Shown one piece after another: positions 32,455 to 44,110 of a stretch of DNA of 64,000 bases (its first letter is position 1; each line of letters begins with the position of its first letter). The position numbers and the translations under genes are program-made. This stretch comes from Misgurnus anguillicaudatus (taxonomy: Eukaryota; Chordata; Actinopteri; Cypriniformes; Cobitidae), in the NCBI RefSeq assembly GCF_027580225.2, contig NC_073342.2:15015001-15079000 (forward strand). Reading direction: 5' to 3'. The notes beneath the pieces were generated by a model. The model was not told where the DNA came from. It saw only the letters and a program-made list of their open reading frames with translations, and ran no database searches.

Positions 32455-33990
32455 TGGATCATGATTGGTCAATCTGACACCTGTAGCTGCAGTCACTTAA
32501 AATGTCCTGATTTTTACTTTTATACTTTCATCATTTGAGACAAATAAGTCATAATGAAAAATCTTTAATTTAAATTACTTAAATGTCGGTTTAAAATGAG
32601 AAAACTTTCCCAAGGTTATTCTTTAAATCTGAGATATTAAAATTATTCTAAAATTACAAAAAAAATGTAAATAAGAATTTAAGAAAATTTTAAGAAATGC
32701 AAATTGTCTTATATCTTATGGGATTAAAGTTTAAATGCCTTTATTTTTCTAAAAAATATTCTCAAAATTGCATGTCAGTGCGAACCGCGCTAAAATAAAG
32801 AATCTGAGATATTGAGAATTATTCAAAAATGACAAAAAATGGCATACAATTTTAAGATTTTAAGAAATGCAAATTGTCTTATGTTTTATGAGATTAAAGT
32901 TTAAATGCTATGGAGCCCCTACGGGGACATGGAGCAAAAATTAAATAAAGTTTAGTTTTGCGTGCGCACGTACTTTCGCTTTCACATGCGCACGCGATAG
33001 TTTCACATGCGCATGGGAAACAAACTTTTGATTTTTTTACTCCAATGTCACCTTAGGGGCTTGGTAAAATGCCTTTATTTTTCTAAAAAAATATTCCCAA
33101 AATATTATTTTAGTGCGAACCCTGCTGAAATAAAAACATCTGAGATATTGGGAATTATCCTAAAATTTTAAAAAATGCATACAATTTTAAGATTTTAAGA
33201 AAATTTGAAGAAATGCAAATTGTCTCATGTTTTATGAGATTAAAGTTTAAATGCTATGGAGCCCCTAAGGGGACATGGAGCAAAAATTAAATAAAGTTTC
33301 ACGTGCGCATGTGATACTTTCGCTTTCACATGCACACGCGATAGTTTTACGTGCGCATGGGAAACCAAACTTTAGATTTTTTTATTCAATGTCACCTTAG
33401 GGGCTTGGTAAAATGCCTTTATTTAAAAAAAATAAAAGTTTAAATGTCTTTATTTTTCTATAAATGTTCTCAAAATATTATGTCAGTGCATATCGCGCTG
33501 AAATAAGAAAAATCTGAGAAATTGAGAATTATTCTTAAATTACAAAAATGCATAAAATATTAAGAATTTAAGAAAATTTTAAGAATGCAAATTGTCTTAT
33601 GAGATTACAGTTAAATGCCTTAATTTTTTTCAAAATATTACTACATTTAAAGAAAAATAACATTGGGAATGTTTTCTCATTTTAAACCGACATTTAAGTT
33701 AAGTAAAGCTGAAAAAATTTAAGTTTTTTTTATTTTAATATGACTTAACTGTCTCAAATGATAAAAAATATAAAAGTACAAATCAAATTTTTAATGACTG
33801 CAGCTACAGGTGTCATATTGACCAATCATAATCCAGAATTTAGAATCATTTTTAATATCTCAGATTTTTTTTATTTCAGTGCTGTTCACACTGACACACC
33901 ATCTTACATTTTAAGAAAAAATAACCTTGGGAACGTTTTCTCATTTTAAACTGATTTAAAGTAAAGTAAAGCTGAAAAAATTAAACATTT
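32455..33990. repeat. 1.4-kb fold-back with internal ~345-bp tandem units
   Basis: The outer arms are inverted: ATGATTGGTCAATCTGACAC and CTGTAGCTGCAGTCA near 32460-32500 mirror TGACTGCAGCTACAGGTGTC and ATATTGACCAATCATAAT near 33795-33832. GGTTTAAAATGAGAAAACTTTCCCAA near 32590 also mirrors the 33660-33690 region. Between the arms a unit of ~345 bp recurs (TGGAGCCCCT at 32911 and 33257), each containing a palindromic GC-rich segment (CACATGCGCACGCGATAG) inside AT-rich DNA. A further partial copy of the arm follows at 33870-33990. Confidence 0.75.
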
Positions 33991-35510
33991 GTTACATAAT
34001 TTGGCTAAAAAGACATGCAACTGTTTTCAATGGCGTTTGTATCTCATACCTCATCACACAAATTAACCTTGCACACATTATTCTTTAAATGAAATGTGGC
34101 AATCTTGGGGGTGGCTATGTCCTTTTGTCTCTGTAAACTTTTTAGTATATCAGAATCACAAAAAATTGGCCTTGACATTTCTAACTAACAAGCTTACGCA
34201 ACCACCTAAAACATAATTTTCCATTCAGTTTTATAGCAAGATGACATTTTATTTTATGTGCGCATGCCCGAATGTACTTTGTGACCATGACGAGTCAAGT
34301 CAACGTTTCAACTGTGCCCAGCAGCACTCTGAACGCTAATTCACTTTTGCAACTTTTCGCCTGTTGCTGACACTTCTGAACTCTGTCGTGACAGCTTTCA
34401 GGTAATGAAATAACCCAGCTGGGATATACTTTACCCCTGTCAGGGGGATAAAGTACAATACTGTCACATCAATGGACACGTTTCAGCTTCGTAAAGTGAG
34501 AGAAGCACTGAAATAGTTGGCCCCAGTGAGGTGCGTTTTTTCTGACTGTTCTTGGGGCGTGAAGTACCCTTGCCCTCCTCAGATAGGAAATTTGAGACAG
34601 CCTGACCCTGTTCATTTGCTGACGCAGGTTCAAGCTTTATTCTCAAGGTACTGGCTGCCTGGCTCGCATTTTTAAAAAACGGCACCTGCCGAGGAAGGTA
34701 AAGTGGGATGTATTGTTGTGCTCTTTTTACTTTTAAAGGGAATGACCTTGCATTTGATCTTGAATGTGATTTATGTGTTAGTTCCTTCCATTTAAAAAAA
34801 AAATATATATAAGATTATATAACGTAAAATAATGGCCTTTACAAACAATCATTAATGTATTTTCCTGTTGTCCCTCTTTTGTTTAAACAGTCACTGTTAA
34901 CTCAAAAGTGGCTTATTTTCACCTGCACCCATTTGTTAGTCTTTTTTGCTTTATCTTTTCATTTGTCTTTCCGTTCCCCCCAGACATGTTGAAAACCATT
35001 AAAAGTGTCAAAATCATCCTTTGCTGAATCCCTGAGACAGCTTGCATTACGTTTGTTCCTAGCGGTAATTCGGTACGCCACGCCGCACAAAACCAAACCT
35101 ATGAACAGATTGATTCGTACCTCATCATTCATTGGAGTGAATACGGATGCGGGTGGCTTCCTGTCCGTGATCTGAACCCTGGAAATGGGAGGAAGCGGGT
35201 TGAGCTGTATTAAAATGTTTTGATGCATGGGGGCGGGCCAACTGGCGACAATGACTTATTGAGGAGACCCACGTGTGCTGGAGGCAGACAGGTAGAAGAC
35301 AAATGGGTATAGGTGTGTGTTGTTCATCATTCCAGTGGGCTAACTGTGACCACAGCCAGCTTACATCAGCCAAAACCCCACCATCTTCACCTCCTCTTCA
35401 CAGCTCTCTCTCTCTCTCTCTGAGGCCATGTGCATTGGCACAGATGATGGCCACCTTTTCAGTGTATGCCCCTGACTGCAGGTTTGTCTTGTGGTTGCAG
35501 ATCTGTGTTG
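33991..35510. other. Unique intronic sequence
   Basis: Nothing recognised except a (CT)n run at 35405-35422. Open frames here are short and unsupported. Confidence 0.3.
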
Positions 35511-36392
35511 TTAAAGTCCCCCTGTGGTGAAAATTACATTTTTAAAATGCTTCAAGACAAACATGAATCGACACCTTTGCTGAATATTGTCTCTTAAAAC
35601 TGCAGTTTATCAAAGACAAATTGTGGTTTGAAACGGCACGTAATCGATCACGTAGTTCGAGCCAGTGTGATTGAGTGGAGGCGGGGACTAATTTGCATAT
35701 TCATGATTCTGTGCACAGTATAATAAGTGCATTATCTGTGTAAAGGTTACATTTGTTTTTAGGAGGGCTGTAAAAAATTTATGTGTTAATAATTTAATGA
35801 TCTTTATTTGTACGTTTTTGATTTGTTTTCACTTCTAATAAATATACATTTGCATAAAGCATCCATATTTGTTCATGCCCACGGGCAGACTGGCCATCTG
35901 GAGCACCAGGAGATTGGAGATTTCCCGGTGGCCTGGCGGTCGTTCTGGCCTGCTGTGCAGTTAGCTCAGGTTGACATGTGATAGGCTGATATGAACGAAT
36001 TATGGACCTCTAAAAATCCACGAATCGCGTAAAAGCCACAACATGACCTTATGCCGGCAACGCACAGCCGTGGCTCTATCTGACAAATATGCAGCGCAAA
36101 CGCAAAGAAGAAGCAGAATTCATGTTTTAAAAAAGTGCCCGAAAATAGACCTTTTGGTCACTTTCAATAGTCAGGTTAAAAATAGGAAAAATTTTGAAAC
36201 TCTTTGGTCCTTTATGAGCGCGATGCCAACGGTCCAATCAGATTCAATGGATTGTGCCAAGCCATGCCAAAAGTGACAACGCCAGACCCAGAGACCGGCC
36301 GAATGGACCCCAAAACGGTAAAAATCAAATGTTTAACTCTATGGGAGCTGGAAAATGAGCATATTTTCAAAAAACGTGGAGTGTGCCTTTAA
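35511..36392. mobile_element. Fragments of TTAA-type elements
   Basis: TTAAAGTCCCCCTGTGGTGA at 35511 is one terminus. AAAACGTGGAGTGTGCCTTTAA near 36372-36392 is the terminus of a different family (inverse of TTAAAGGCACACTCCAC). The join between them, somewhere in 35850-35950, was not resolved. Confidence 0.45.
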
Positions 36393-36432
36393 AAAGGTCT
36401 TTTAAAAAATCTATTAATATAATTTTAGATTA

Positions 36433-37840
36433 TTAAAGGAGCATTTCACCCATAGAAACATTAATCTTTATTGAAAGTGGGTCATATTTGTAGTCGAAAT
36501 GTAACATAAATTTAGAATTTTGTGTCTATTTGACAGAGAAAAGACAGAACGTGACTTTAGAGCACATTTGTATGAAAAACTACAACTTCCACAATGCACC
36601 ACAATGCACAGCTCTGCAAGCCACTCCCTTTAATCGGAACACGGCTCAGATATGCTACATAAATGCCACGTTAGTAAAACAAAGAAAAATAGCCACCACT
36701 GTGTCTGACAGACACCAATCATGACTTACTTTTAAACGTGATGTTACATTGTGTTACACACAATAACACTCTGGTCTGGTGTGTAGCAAAGTCTTATTCA
36801 AACAGTAACGTGCGGTTTCAGATCCGCAGTACAAATGTCTTTCCAAGTACTTAAAAAAGGGTATGCATATTAAATGTTTATTTAGTATTCCCAATTTTCT
36901 TTTTGTCTCTCGTTTACTGTAATTACATCTGTGTAATATCAGCCTCATTGCTTTCACATAGACATATAAAACACCTCTCAGATATGCTATTGTGTACATA
37001 AATGCCACTTTAGTATAACAAAGAAAATAGAATCACTCACTTTACAGTCAAAGTCCGTTTATCTCTGCATCCTGCACACAAACGCGTACCCTGCACAATA
37101 TCTCCACAGATGCGCTGCCTCAGCTCGTGCTCGTAAGCCGAAACACATATTTGAAATAAACATGTCCAAACACGCAAAGTTGCTCTCTTGCCTTGAAACA
37201 TTCACCAAACAAACGTCCATATCCTTATCTGATGCAGAAATGTTAAAAAGAAGGCACACTGCGAGTCAGTCCGGGATTCTCTACGCAGCAGAGGCCGATG
37301 GTTGCGATGTCTTCCACGGGCTCCTCTACTCAGTCGAAGCCCAGGCTCCGGCCTACTCCTCGGGCTTCTGTTCCTCCATCTGCCTCAACTCTTTGCTGTA
37401 TTAGAGCGAATTAGAGCAACACGCTTGCGAAATCACCCTCTTCTATATCATATTGATTAACTTCCACTGTTATTGTAACACGAAGTCTGGCTCGCTCCAC
37501 AACGTCTCTTTAGCTTAGCTTAGCATAAAGATGGCAGCTGATCGTTTTTTTTCATCTGTGTTCGTATATTTCCGTAAGTCCCACCCACTCATCTGTAATA
37601 GGTCTTTAGCGTGAGTGGGTCCCACCCATAGCCCCCACCTTGGAAAAATGAGGAATGAGTGTCTGTAGTCTCACACTCAACAGAGATACAGGATTTCATT
37701 CTTTCAATGACGCAAAATGACGATTTTTACATCATTGAAAGAAGGAAGTGCCTCACTGAAATCAGTATTTCTCCCCTCTCAGGGGAAACTGAGGGAATAA
37801 TGCACGACCATTCAAAAACATGACTAAAGTTTCCCTTTAA
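36433..37840. mobile_element. TTAA-flanked element, 1.4 kb (TTAAAGGAGCATTTCACCC ... GTTTCCCTTTAA)
   Basis: TTAA lies at 36433-36436 and 37837-37840. A ~50-bp block (CAGATATGCTACATAAATGC ... AACAAAGAAAAATAG) is duplicated at about 36645 and 36978. Only the outermost bases are inverted, so it may be two joined fragments. I recall the right part (CCTCACTGAAATCAGTATTT, CCCTCTCAGGGGAAACTGAG) as a frequent cyprinid repeat. No transposase. Confidence 0.5.
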
Positions 37841-38004
37841 ATAGTTAGTTTCATTTAATTGAAAATATAAATATTTCAACATTTTAACTGTGTATCATCT
37901 CTTTTAAAAAGTGTATTTGTCTGTGGTATGGTCTATTGTTTATTCCTAGTAAGTTTTTGAGGGTTCATCTACATAACTGCATCTTGACAACTCATAATTA
38001 AGAT

Positions 38005-38431
38005 CAGCGTTGGGGAAAGTTACTTTTAAAAATAATGCATTACAATTTTAAGTTACTCCCCAAAAAAGTAACTAGTTGCATTAGTTACTTTTCATGGAAT
38101 GTAATGCTTACATTACGTTTGCGTTACTTTTTTTGTGTATCTCTTTCAGGCCTCTGGCCTGCCATCTGCGTTTTTGACTCAGACTGTTCCCGCTAAGGTG
38201 CGCAGAGTGCGTAATTCTAGGTTAAAATGTTCAGTTTTTTCAGTAGCCTACATTGTTTTATTTTTAAATTGAATTAATTAAATGGAAAAGTAACTGGCGT
38301 TACTTTTTTTAAAAAGTAACTGAAATATTAATGTGTACATTTATAAAGTAATGCTTTACTTTACACATTACTTCAGAAAAGTAAGATTATTACATAATGC
38401 ACATTACTTGTAATGCATTACCCCAACACTG
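38005..38431. mobile_element. hAT-like MITE (CAGCGTTGGGG...CCCCAACACTG) with 8-bp TSD
   Basis: The inverted ends CAGCGTTGGGGAAAGTTACT and GTAATGCATTACCCCAACACTG are present. The flanks ATTAAGAT (37997-38004) and ATTAAGAC (38432-38439) match at 7 of 8 bases. The interior is rich in AAGTAACT/AGTTACTT words. The termini match a widespread fish hAT MITE as I recall it. Confidence 0.85.
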
Positions 38432-38439
38432 ATTAAGAC

Positions 38440-38815
38440 AGATCACTTGTTGGTCATTCCCCTTTACTATATTTTAAATCAGCATACATTTGTTCCCAGT
38501 CAGATGAACACAGGGGCTGAGTTTATAATTTGTCTGGTAGTCTACCTCTTATATCAACTAATAATATTAACCTATACGATTAGTAAATCCGGTGAATTAC
38601 ATGGTGATGGTAGCAGCGAAGTTGGCCTGGGATGGATTTCCTGGCCTGAATTATTGTCCAGGTTCGCCCCTGTGCATGTCCATGTTGATTAGAGTATTAA
38701 AAACTTGAAAAGTGTTAAAAAAGCAATAAGCCCCAAGAAGCAGTGGGTTACCAGTCCATTTTATAACAGCTAAGGGGCGTTGTTAGGCACGACACGAAGC
38801 GGACAAACCTTTATT
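38440..38815. other. Unique intronic sequence
   Basis: Nothing recognised. An 81-codon open frame overlapping the hAT element edge is unsupported. Confidence 0.3.
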
Positions 38816-39000
38816 GGTTCTCTTATCACCTCTCAAATTTTCAGCTAAACGCTGAGATAATTCCATTTTTGTGAAGAACTTTTTTAAGAAATCACATTTA
38901 GAGCCTGATCAAAACTTACACTGTGTTTTTAGTGTTGAGTGAATGCGTCAGTGTTTAAGTTGGGTAAAAATCGCCACCTAGTGGATAATAGCGTAAATAT
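38816..39000 (-). mobile_element. Diverged fragment of the TTAACTCTTTCC MITE
   Basis: TATCACCTCTCAAATTTT, GCTGAGATAATTCCATTTTT and CCACCTAGTGGATAATAGCG occur in the same order and spacing as in the copies at 22664 and 60618. The ends and open frame are lost. Confidence 0.5.
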
Positions 39001-39324
39001 GGATTTGAAGTAGAACTCCTTAGTGAATGTTTTCTCTTTATTGACGAGACGACTCAACAATATTTATTGACATTTATCTGGATATCGCCATCAATTGTGC
39101 AATTGTAGACAAATTAAAAATATTATTAAAGAGTGTGGTGTCTATTTTCATAAATCAGTATGCACCAAAAGTGGCGCAGTGATACTTATGTAATGCGCTT
39201 TGAATCGTGGGGTTGCCGGTATATTTTATCACGGCTTAGAACGCGTTTTAACCAATCAGAATGAAGAACAAGAACAGGCCGTTTTATAAAGGTAAATATA
39301 GAACAGATAAAAATGTGCAATTAA

Positions 39325-39408
39325 GTTGCGATTAATCACGAGTTAACTCATGAGAATCATGCGATTTATCTAGATTAAATATTTTAATCGATTGACAGCC
39401 CTAGTTTT
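39325..39408. mobile_element. Fragment of a TTAATCGCGATTAAT-type element
   Basis: GTTGCGATTAATCACGAGTT and AATCGATTGACAGCCCTAG match the terminal parts of the hAT-like elements with TTAATCG inverted repeats (15201, 50365). Only one end is present. Confidence 0.4.
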
Positions 39409-39478
39409 TAGGCATTAATAAATAATTTTCAAAGATAAAATTGTTTAAATGTGTAATTTTTATGATCAAAGATGAGCT

Positions 39479-39879
39479 TTAAAAGGACAGTTCACCTAAA
39501 AAAAAAAAAATCTGTCCTCCTTTCCTCATCCTCATGTTGTTCTAAATCTGTATAAATTTATTTTTTCTAATGAACACAGAATATATTTTGATAAATGATG
39601 GTAAGCACACAGCTGGTTGTAACCATTGCCTTCCATAGTAGGAAAAACAAATATGGTGGAATTCAATGGGTACCTTCAACTTTGTGCTTACCATCATTTA
39701 TCAAAAAATCTTCTTCATCATATATCACAATACTGCCATAATATTTGTTTTCCTACTATTGAAGTCAAAGGTGACAATCAGCTGTGTGCTTACATCATTT
39801 ATCAAAATATCTTCATCAGAAAAAAAATCATACAGATTTAGAACCCATGAGGATGTTTTTGGGTGAACTATCCCTTTAA
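39479..39879. mobile_element. TTAAAAGGACAGTTCACC ... GGGTGAACTATCCCTTTAA element (401 bp)
   Basis: Inverted termini with TTAA at both edges (39479-39482, 39876-39879). The interior contains two nested palindromes of ATGATGGTAAGCACA / TGTGCTTACCATCATTTATC and a third diverged TGTGTGCTTACATCATTTAT, i.e. an internally duplicated hairpin. It is related to the ends of the satellite at 54711. Confidence 0.75.
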
Positions 39880-40766
39880 GGCATCACATTATCGACCTGA
39901 GGGGGATTTAAAACGTCCCTTACACCTGAGTGTTTATGCGCTCTGTCAGACGACTGCATCTTAATCGTCGTTTCTTAAAAATGTATTGCCTGTAAAGCTG
40001 CGTTTTGTATCTTATTGCGTTTCAGCTCACCTTGCGTTTTTTTAAAGAGGCTAAGAAGCCATTATGCGAGGCAACAATCGATGGCGTTTTGATATTGAGC
40101 GTTGTGATATGTGACCGCTCATCAGACAGACCCACAGGCCCGCCGAATGAAAGCATTTTTCACCGGCGGAGGGCTCATTGCATGGTAATCTCTCAAAGTG
40201 AGCTCTCATGTTCTCATAAGCTCCTGGATGTCACCCTTAAAGAGAAACACACGATGAGAGGCTTTTTAATGGAAGGGGGGCGGTGGGGTAAGTTACACCG
40301 AAGAACCTAGTGGAGCTTCCAGATCTAAAATAAATTGTGTCTCAGAGACATCCATCTCGGAGCTTTTCTACAGAGCTGTAGTCGCCGGTGGTTGAAACCA
40401 GGTGCGGGAAAATGATGCAGTGGTCAGCTTCGGATAAAAGAGCGCAGGCACTGACAACGGCTGATTGATTCCGACAAAGGTGCCACTATCTATACTGCGC
40501 AAAGAAAATTAAACATAACCAACACCTTGAAGTGCGATTTCTCTGGGGACCAATGCTTGATCTATATTGAGCGTCTGACCTTCTGGTTTATAATCTATCC
40601 ATTTGTGTTCTGCAGGTCACGCTTGTGTTTGAAAGCAACCGACCCTTATTATCAGCGTGTTGATGTATGTTGATTATTTTTTTTAAGGGACTATAAATTC
40701 TGAGTATTGATTATCTATGCAACAGAAGACGAGTCGATGGGAATCTAATGGCTTTTATGGATCAGA
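39880..40766. other. Unique intronic sequence
   Basis: Balanced composition without low complexity; no exon recognised. The 101-codon open frame at 40005-40310 has no family resemblance. Confidence 0.3.
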
Positions 40767-41025
40767 TGTGTAAGTTATTGATGCAGATAGCTAGGTTAAA
40801 AATGTCAGTTAATCTGACAAGCACGCACCCGGCGTTCGTTTCCGCCGTCATGTCGTCAATCGCAAAAGTTGTTTTTGTGTTACGCAATTACATCCAAGGA
40901 GACAACCCACCGAATTAAAGCCGGTTTGTTTATTGTAAACAGAATTGAATCTTGTTGCACAAGATGCACATGAAGGTTGAAACTGTCAGGCCCTATGTTG
41001 AGATGTAATACGAGCCAGAGATGTT

Positions 41026-41833
41026 TGGGTGATTCTCGCGAAAATAGGCTTATGAGGTGTCATGAAACATTTTGAACATGCAAAGTAAGAGTATAAAAAT
41101 AAGAAGCATACAGTTATAAACATCTCTTTAGGTACTATTTTGCACATGATTTCAAATGACATCATACAAACCAAATTTGTTTTTTTTTCACATTTAAATG
41201 GAAAATGTTCATTACCACAACATGTCCATGACTGGATTTGTGTTCTTTGACATAGAAATATTTATAATTAAAAAATCTAAAAAAAAAAAGCTTCAGTGCA
41301 TGTTATACTATAAACATTTACAGTAAAGAAACATGTGGTATTTGGTGACCAATAATAAGGAATATAAATATGTCCAAGAAAAATTTTCTCATCCTCCGCA
41401 ACAATTTTCAATCATTGTTTAAGCCCTCAAGGAACTAACATTTAAAAAAAATTGTTGGAAGGGACATAATTCACTGTAACATTCAAGATGACTACCAGTT
41501 TAGCAGTTCTTATTTTTTCTCTCCAGATAAAAGTTGAAATTTTGTTTGTCATAGTACCTAGACACCTTTTTAGTTCTCATTACCGAAACGTGAGTTTGTA
41601 AATGCACATATTTTATGTAATATCATGTTGCGGTAATGATAATTTTTATAATGATAATCTAAAAAATTTAAATAATTTTATAGGAAATATATCCTCTAAA
41701 AATAATGGTTATAGTAAGTTCAGACCTTAATCTTATATATGCAAAAAAAAATTGGCTTCAAAGGCTTTTTAAAAATTCTGATGCTGGACACGGATTTTGT
41801 GAGAATGGACACTGGATTTCTTGAGAATCACCA
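41026..41833. mobile_element. TGGGTGATTCTC element, copy 3 (tandem unit 1)
   Basis: It begins TGGGTGATTCTCGCGAAAA and ends TTCTTGAGAATCACC. It is inverted relative to copy 1 (28558): CATCCTCCGCAACAATTTTC and TGTTGCGGTAATGATAAT lie in mirrored order. No coding sequence. Confidence 0.8.
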
Positions 41834-42159
41834 AGCTGTGTTAGTTATTGATGCACATAGCTAGGTTAAAAATGTCAGTTAATCTGACAATCATGCACCA
41901 GGCGTTTCGTATCCGCCGTCATGTCGTCGATCGCAAATGTGTTTTTTGTGTATCGCAATTACATCCCACCAGACAACTCACCAAATGAAAGCCGGTTTGT
42001 TTATTGTAAACAGAATTTAATCTTGTTGCACAAGACGCACATGAAGGTTGAAACCGTCAGGCTATATGGTAAGTTAACCAAGTTACACAACCAAAGACAT
42101 GCATTTGTTCCCAAATGGATTGAAAGTTTTGTTGAGATGTAATACGAGCCAGAGATGTT

Positions 42160-42965
42160 TGGGTGATTCTCGCGAAATTAGACTTATGAGGTGTCATGAA
42201 ACATTTTGATAAAAAACTAAATGCAAAGTAAGAGAATTAAAATAAGAAGCATACAGTTACAAACAAACCAATTTTGTTGTTTTTTCCACATTTAAGGGGA
42301 ACATTTTCATTACTGCAACATGTCCATGACTGGATTTGGGTTCTTTGACATGAAAATATTTATAATTAAAAAATCTAAAAAATAAAAAGCTTCAGTGCAT
42401 GTTATAATATAAACATTTACAGTAAAGAAACATGTGGTATTTGGTGATCTGGTAAATGTAGAGACAATAATAAAGAATATAAATATGTCCAAGAAAAATT
42501 TTCTCATCCTCCGCAACAATTTTCTATCATTGTTTAAGCCCTCAAGAAACTAACATTTTTAAAAAAATGTTGGAAGGGACATTATTGACTGTGACACTCA
42601 AATGGCTATCAGATAAGCAGTTCTTATTTTTTCTCTCCAGATAAAAATTGAAATTTTGTTTGTCATAGTACCTAGACAACTTTTTAGTTCTCATTACCGA
42701 AACGTGAGTTTGTAAATGCATATATTTTAATGTAATATCATGTTGCGGTAATGATAGTTTTTATAATGATAATCAAAAAAATTAAATAATTTTATAGGAA
42801 ATATGTTTTAAATTCTCTAAAAATAATAGTTATAGTAAGTTCAGACCTTAATCTTATATGTGCAAAAAAATGGCTTTTTAAAAATTCTGATGCTGGACAC
42901 GGATTTTGTGAGAATGGACACTGGATTTCGTGAGAATAGACACTGGATTTCGTGAGAATCACCCA
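42160..42965. mobile_element. TGGGTGATTCTC element, copy 4 (tandem unit 2)
   Basis: Nearly the same as the element at 41026, with small indels. Near its right end ATGGACACTGGATTTCGTGA is partly triplicated, and it finishes GAGAATCACCCA. Confidence 0.8.
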
Positions 42966-43282
42966 GCTGTGTTAGTTATTGATGCAGATAGCTAGGTTAA
43001 ACATTTCAGTTAATCTGACAAGCACGCACCAGGCGTTCATATCCGTCGCCAATCGCAAAAGTCGTTTTTTGTATCGGAATTACATCCAAGCAGACAACCC
43101 ACCGAATTAAAGCCAGTTTGTTTATTGTAAACAGAATTTAATCTTGTTGCACAAGATGCACATGAAGGTTGAAACCATCAGGCCCTATGGTAAGTAAACC
43201 TTGTTATACAATCAAGGACATGCATTTGTTCCCCAATGGATTGAAAGTGTTGTTGAGATGTAATACGAGCCAGAGATGTTTG

Positions 43283-44110
43283 TGTTTTTGCACTTTTATG
43301 TAAAGGGTAGGAGGTTCGGTTGTACAGACGTTTTGCACTTGGAATCGCTCGAAGACAGAATTCTCAATGCATGCAGTGAGGCATCCAGCAAATCAAAGCT
43401 GTCAGAAAGAGATGGTTGGAGAATACTATTCTGAGCTTATCTTTTTGAGAGAGCACAGCATGGTCCATTTATCACCAGAAGGAGAAAAAAGATGATGAAA
43501 TTGACCGAAGATACGGACCAGCTCGTAACTTTTTGCTCTCGTGGATGTCCTTTGTGATTGGATGGAATGCAAGATACCTTTTCGTTTTTTGGTTAGGGTT
43601 ATTTTCATTGGCTTCCACACATTGCAAGGAGAAATGGTGCCTGATTTCTGTGTGGGGTTACTAACTAGCTGTTGGATCAAAGATTAGGATTGGGCTGGCA
43701 GCTCCATCCATTTTATTTACACTGAAGTGAAAACAAACACATGGGAACAAGAAACAGGGTCTAATCACAAACCCCTTGTCATGAAGCTAGAAAATATATA
43801 CATTAAAGATGCCTTATTTCTCATCAGTAATTGTTCAAGCATGCCTTTCATTTCATCTCCGAAGGATTTCACTTATCATTCATAAGATGACTCGTGAGAT
43901 AGGGGTCAAGGAACTTTCATCCTTCATATGTAGAGACAATTTTGCAGGTCAGTGAATCTGCCAGAGGTGGGACGCCGTTGAGGTTTTGTGTAATACATTT
44001 TTCATAATATTCGTCTTCGACGCAGCTCCACTATGTCATTGAGACTAACCCTGCATTCAAAAACCCATACTGTGACAGTAGGTACTGAATTAGGTGAAGA
44101 TGCTACGTCC
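43283..44110. other. Unique intronic sequence
   Basis: No repeat recognised until the satellite begins. A minus-strand frame of 84 codons (43426-43680) is unsupported. Confidence 0.35.

Larger units (their letters stand above)
40767..43282. repeat. Tandem duplication of transposon plus flank (2.3 units of ~1.1 kb)
   Basis: A ~260-320-bp single-copy-type block (AGTTATTGATGCAGATAGCT ... CGAGCCAGAGATGTTTG) occurs at 40767, 41836 and 42966. The first two are each followed by a TGGGTGATTCTC element. The third has no element and continues directly into unique DNA (TGTTTTTGCACTTTTATG). A ~60-bp segment (GTTAACCAAGTTACACAACC...) is present in units 2 and 3 but missing in unit 1. Confidence 0.85.

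Noticed and set aside
35273..35530. 85-codon open frame with an SSPPLHSSLSLSL stretch
   Set aside because: It includes a CT microsatellite and runs into a MITE end at 35511; no coding support.
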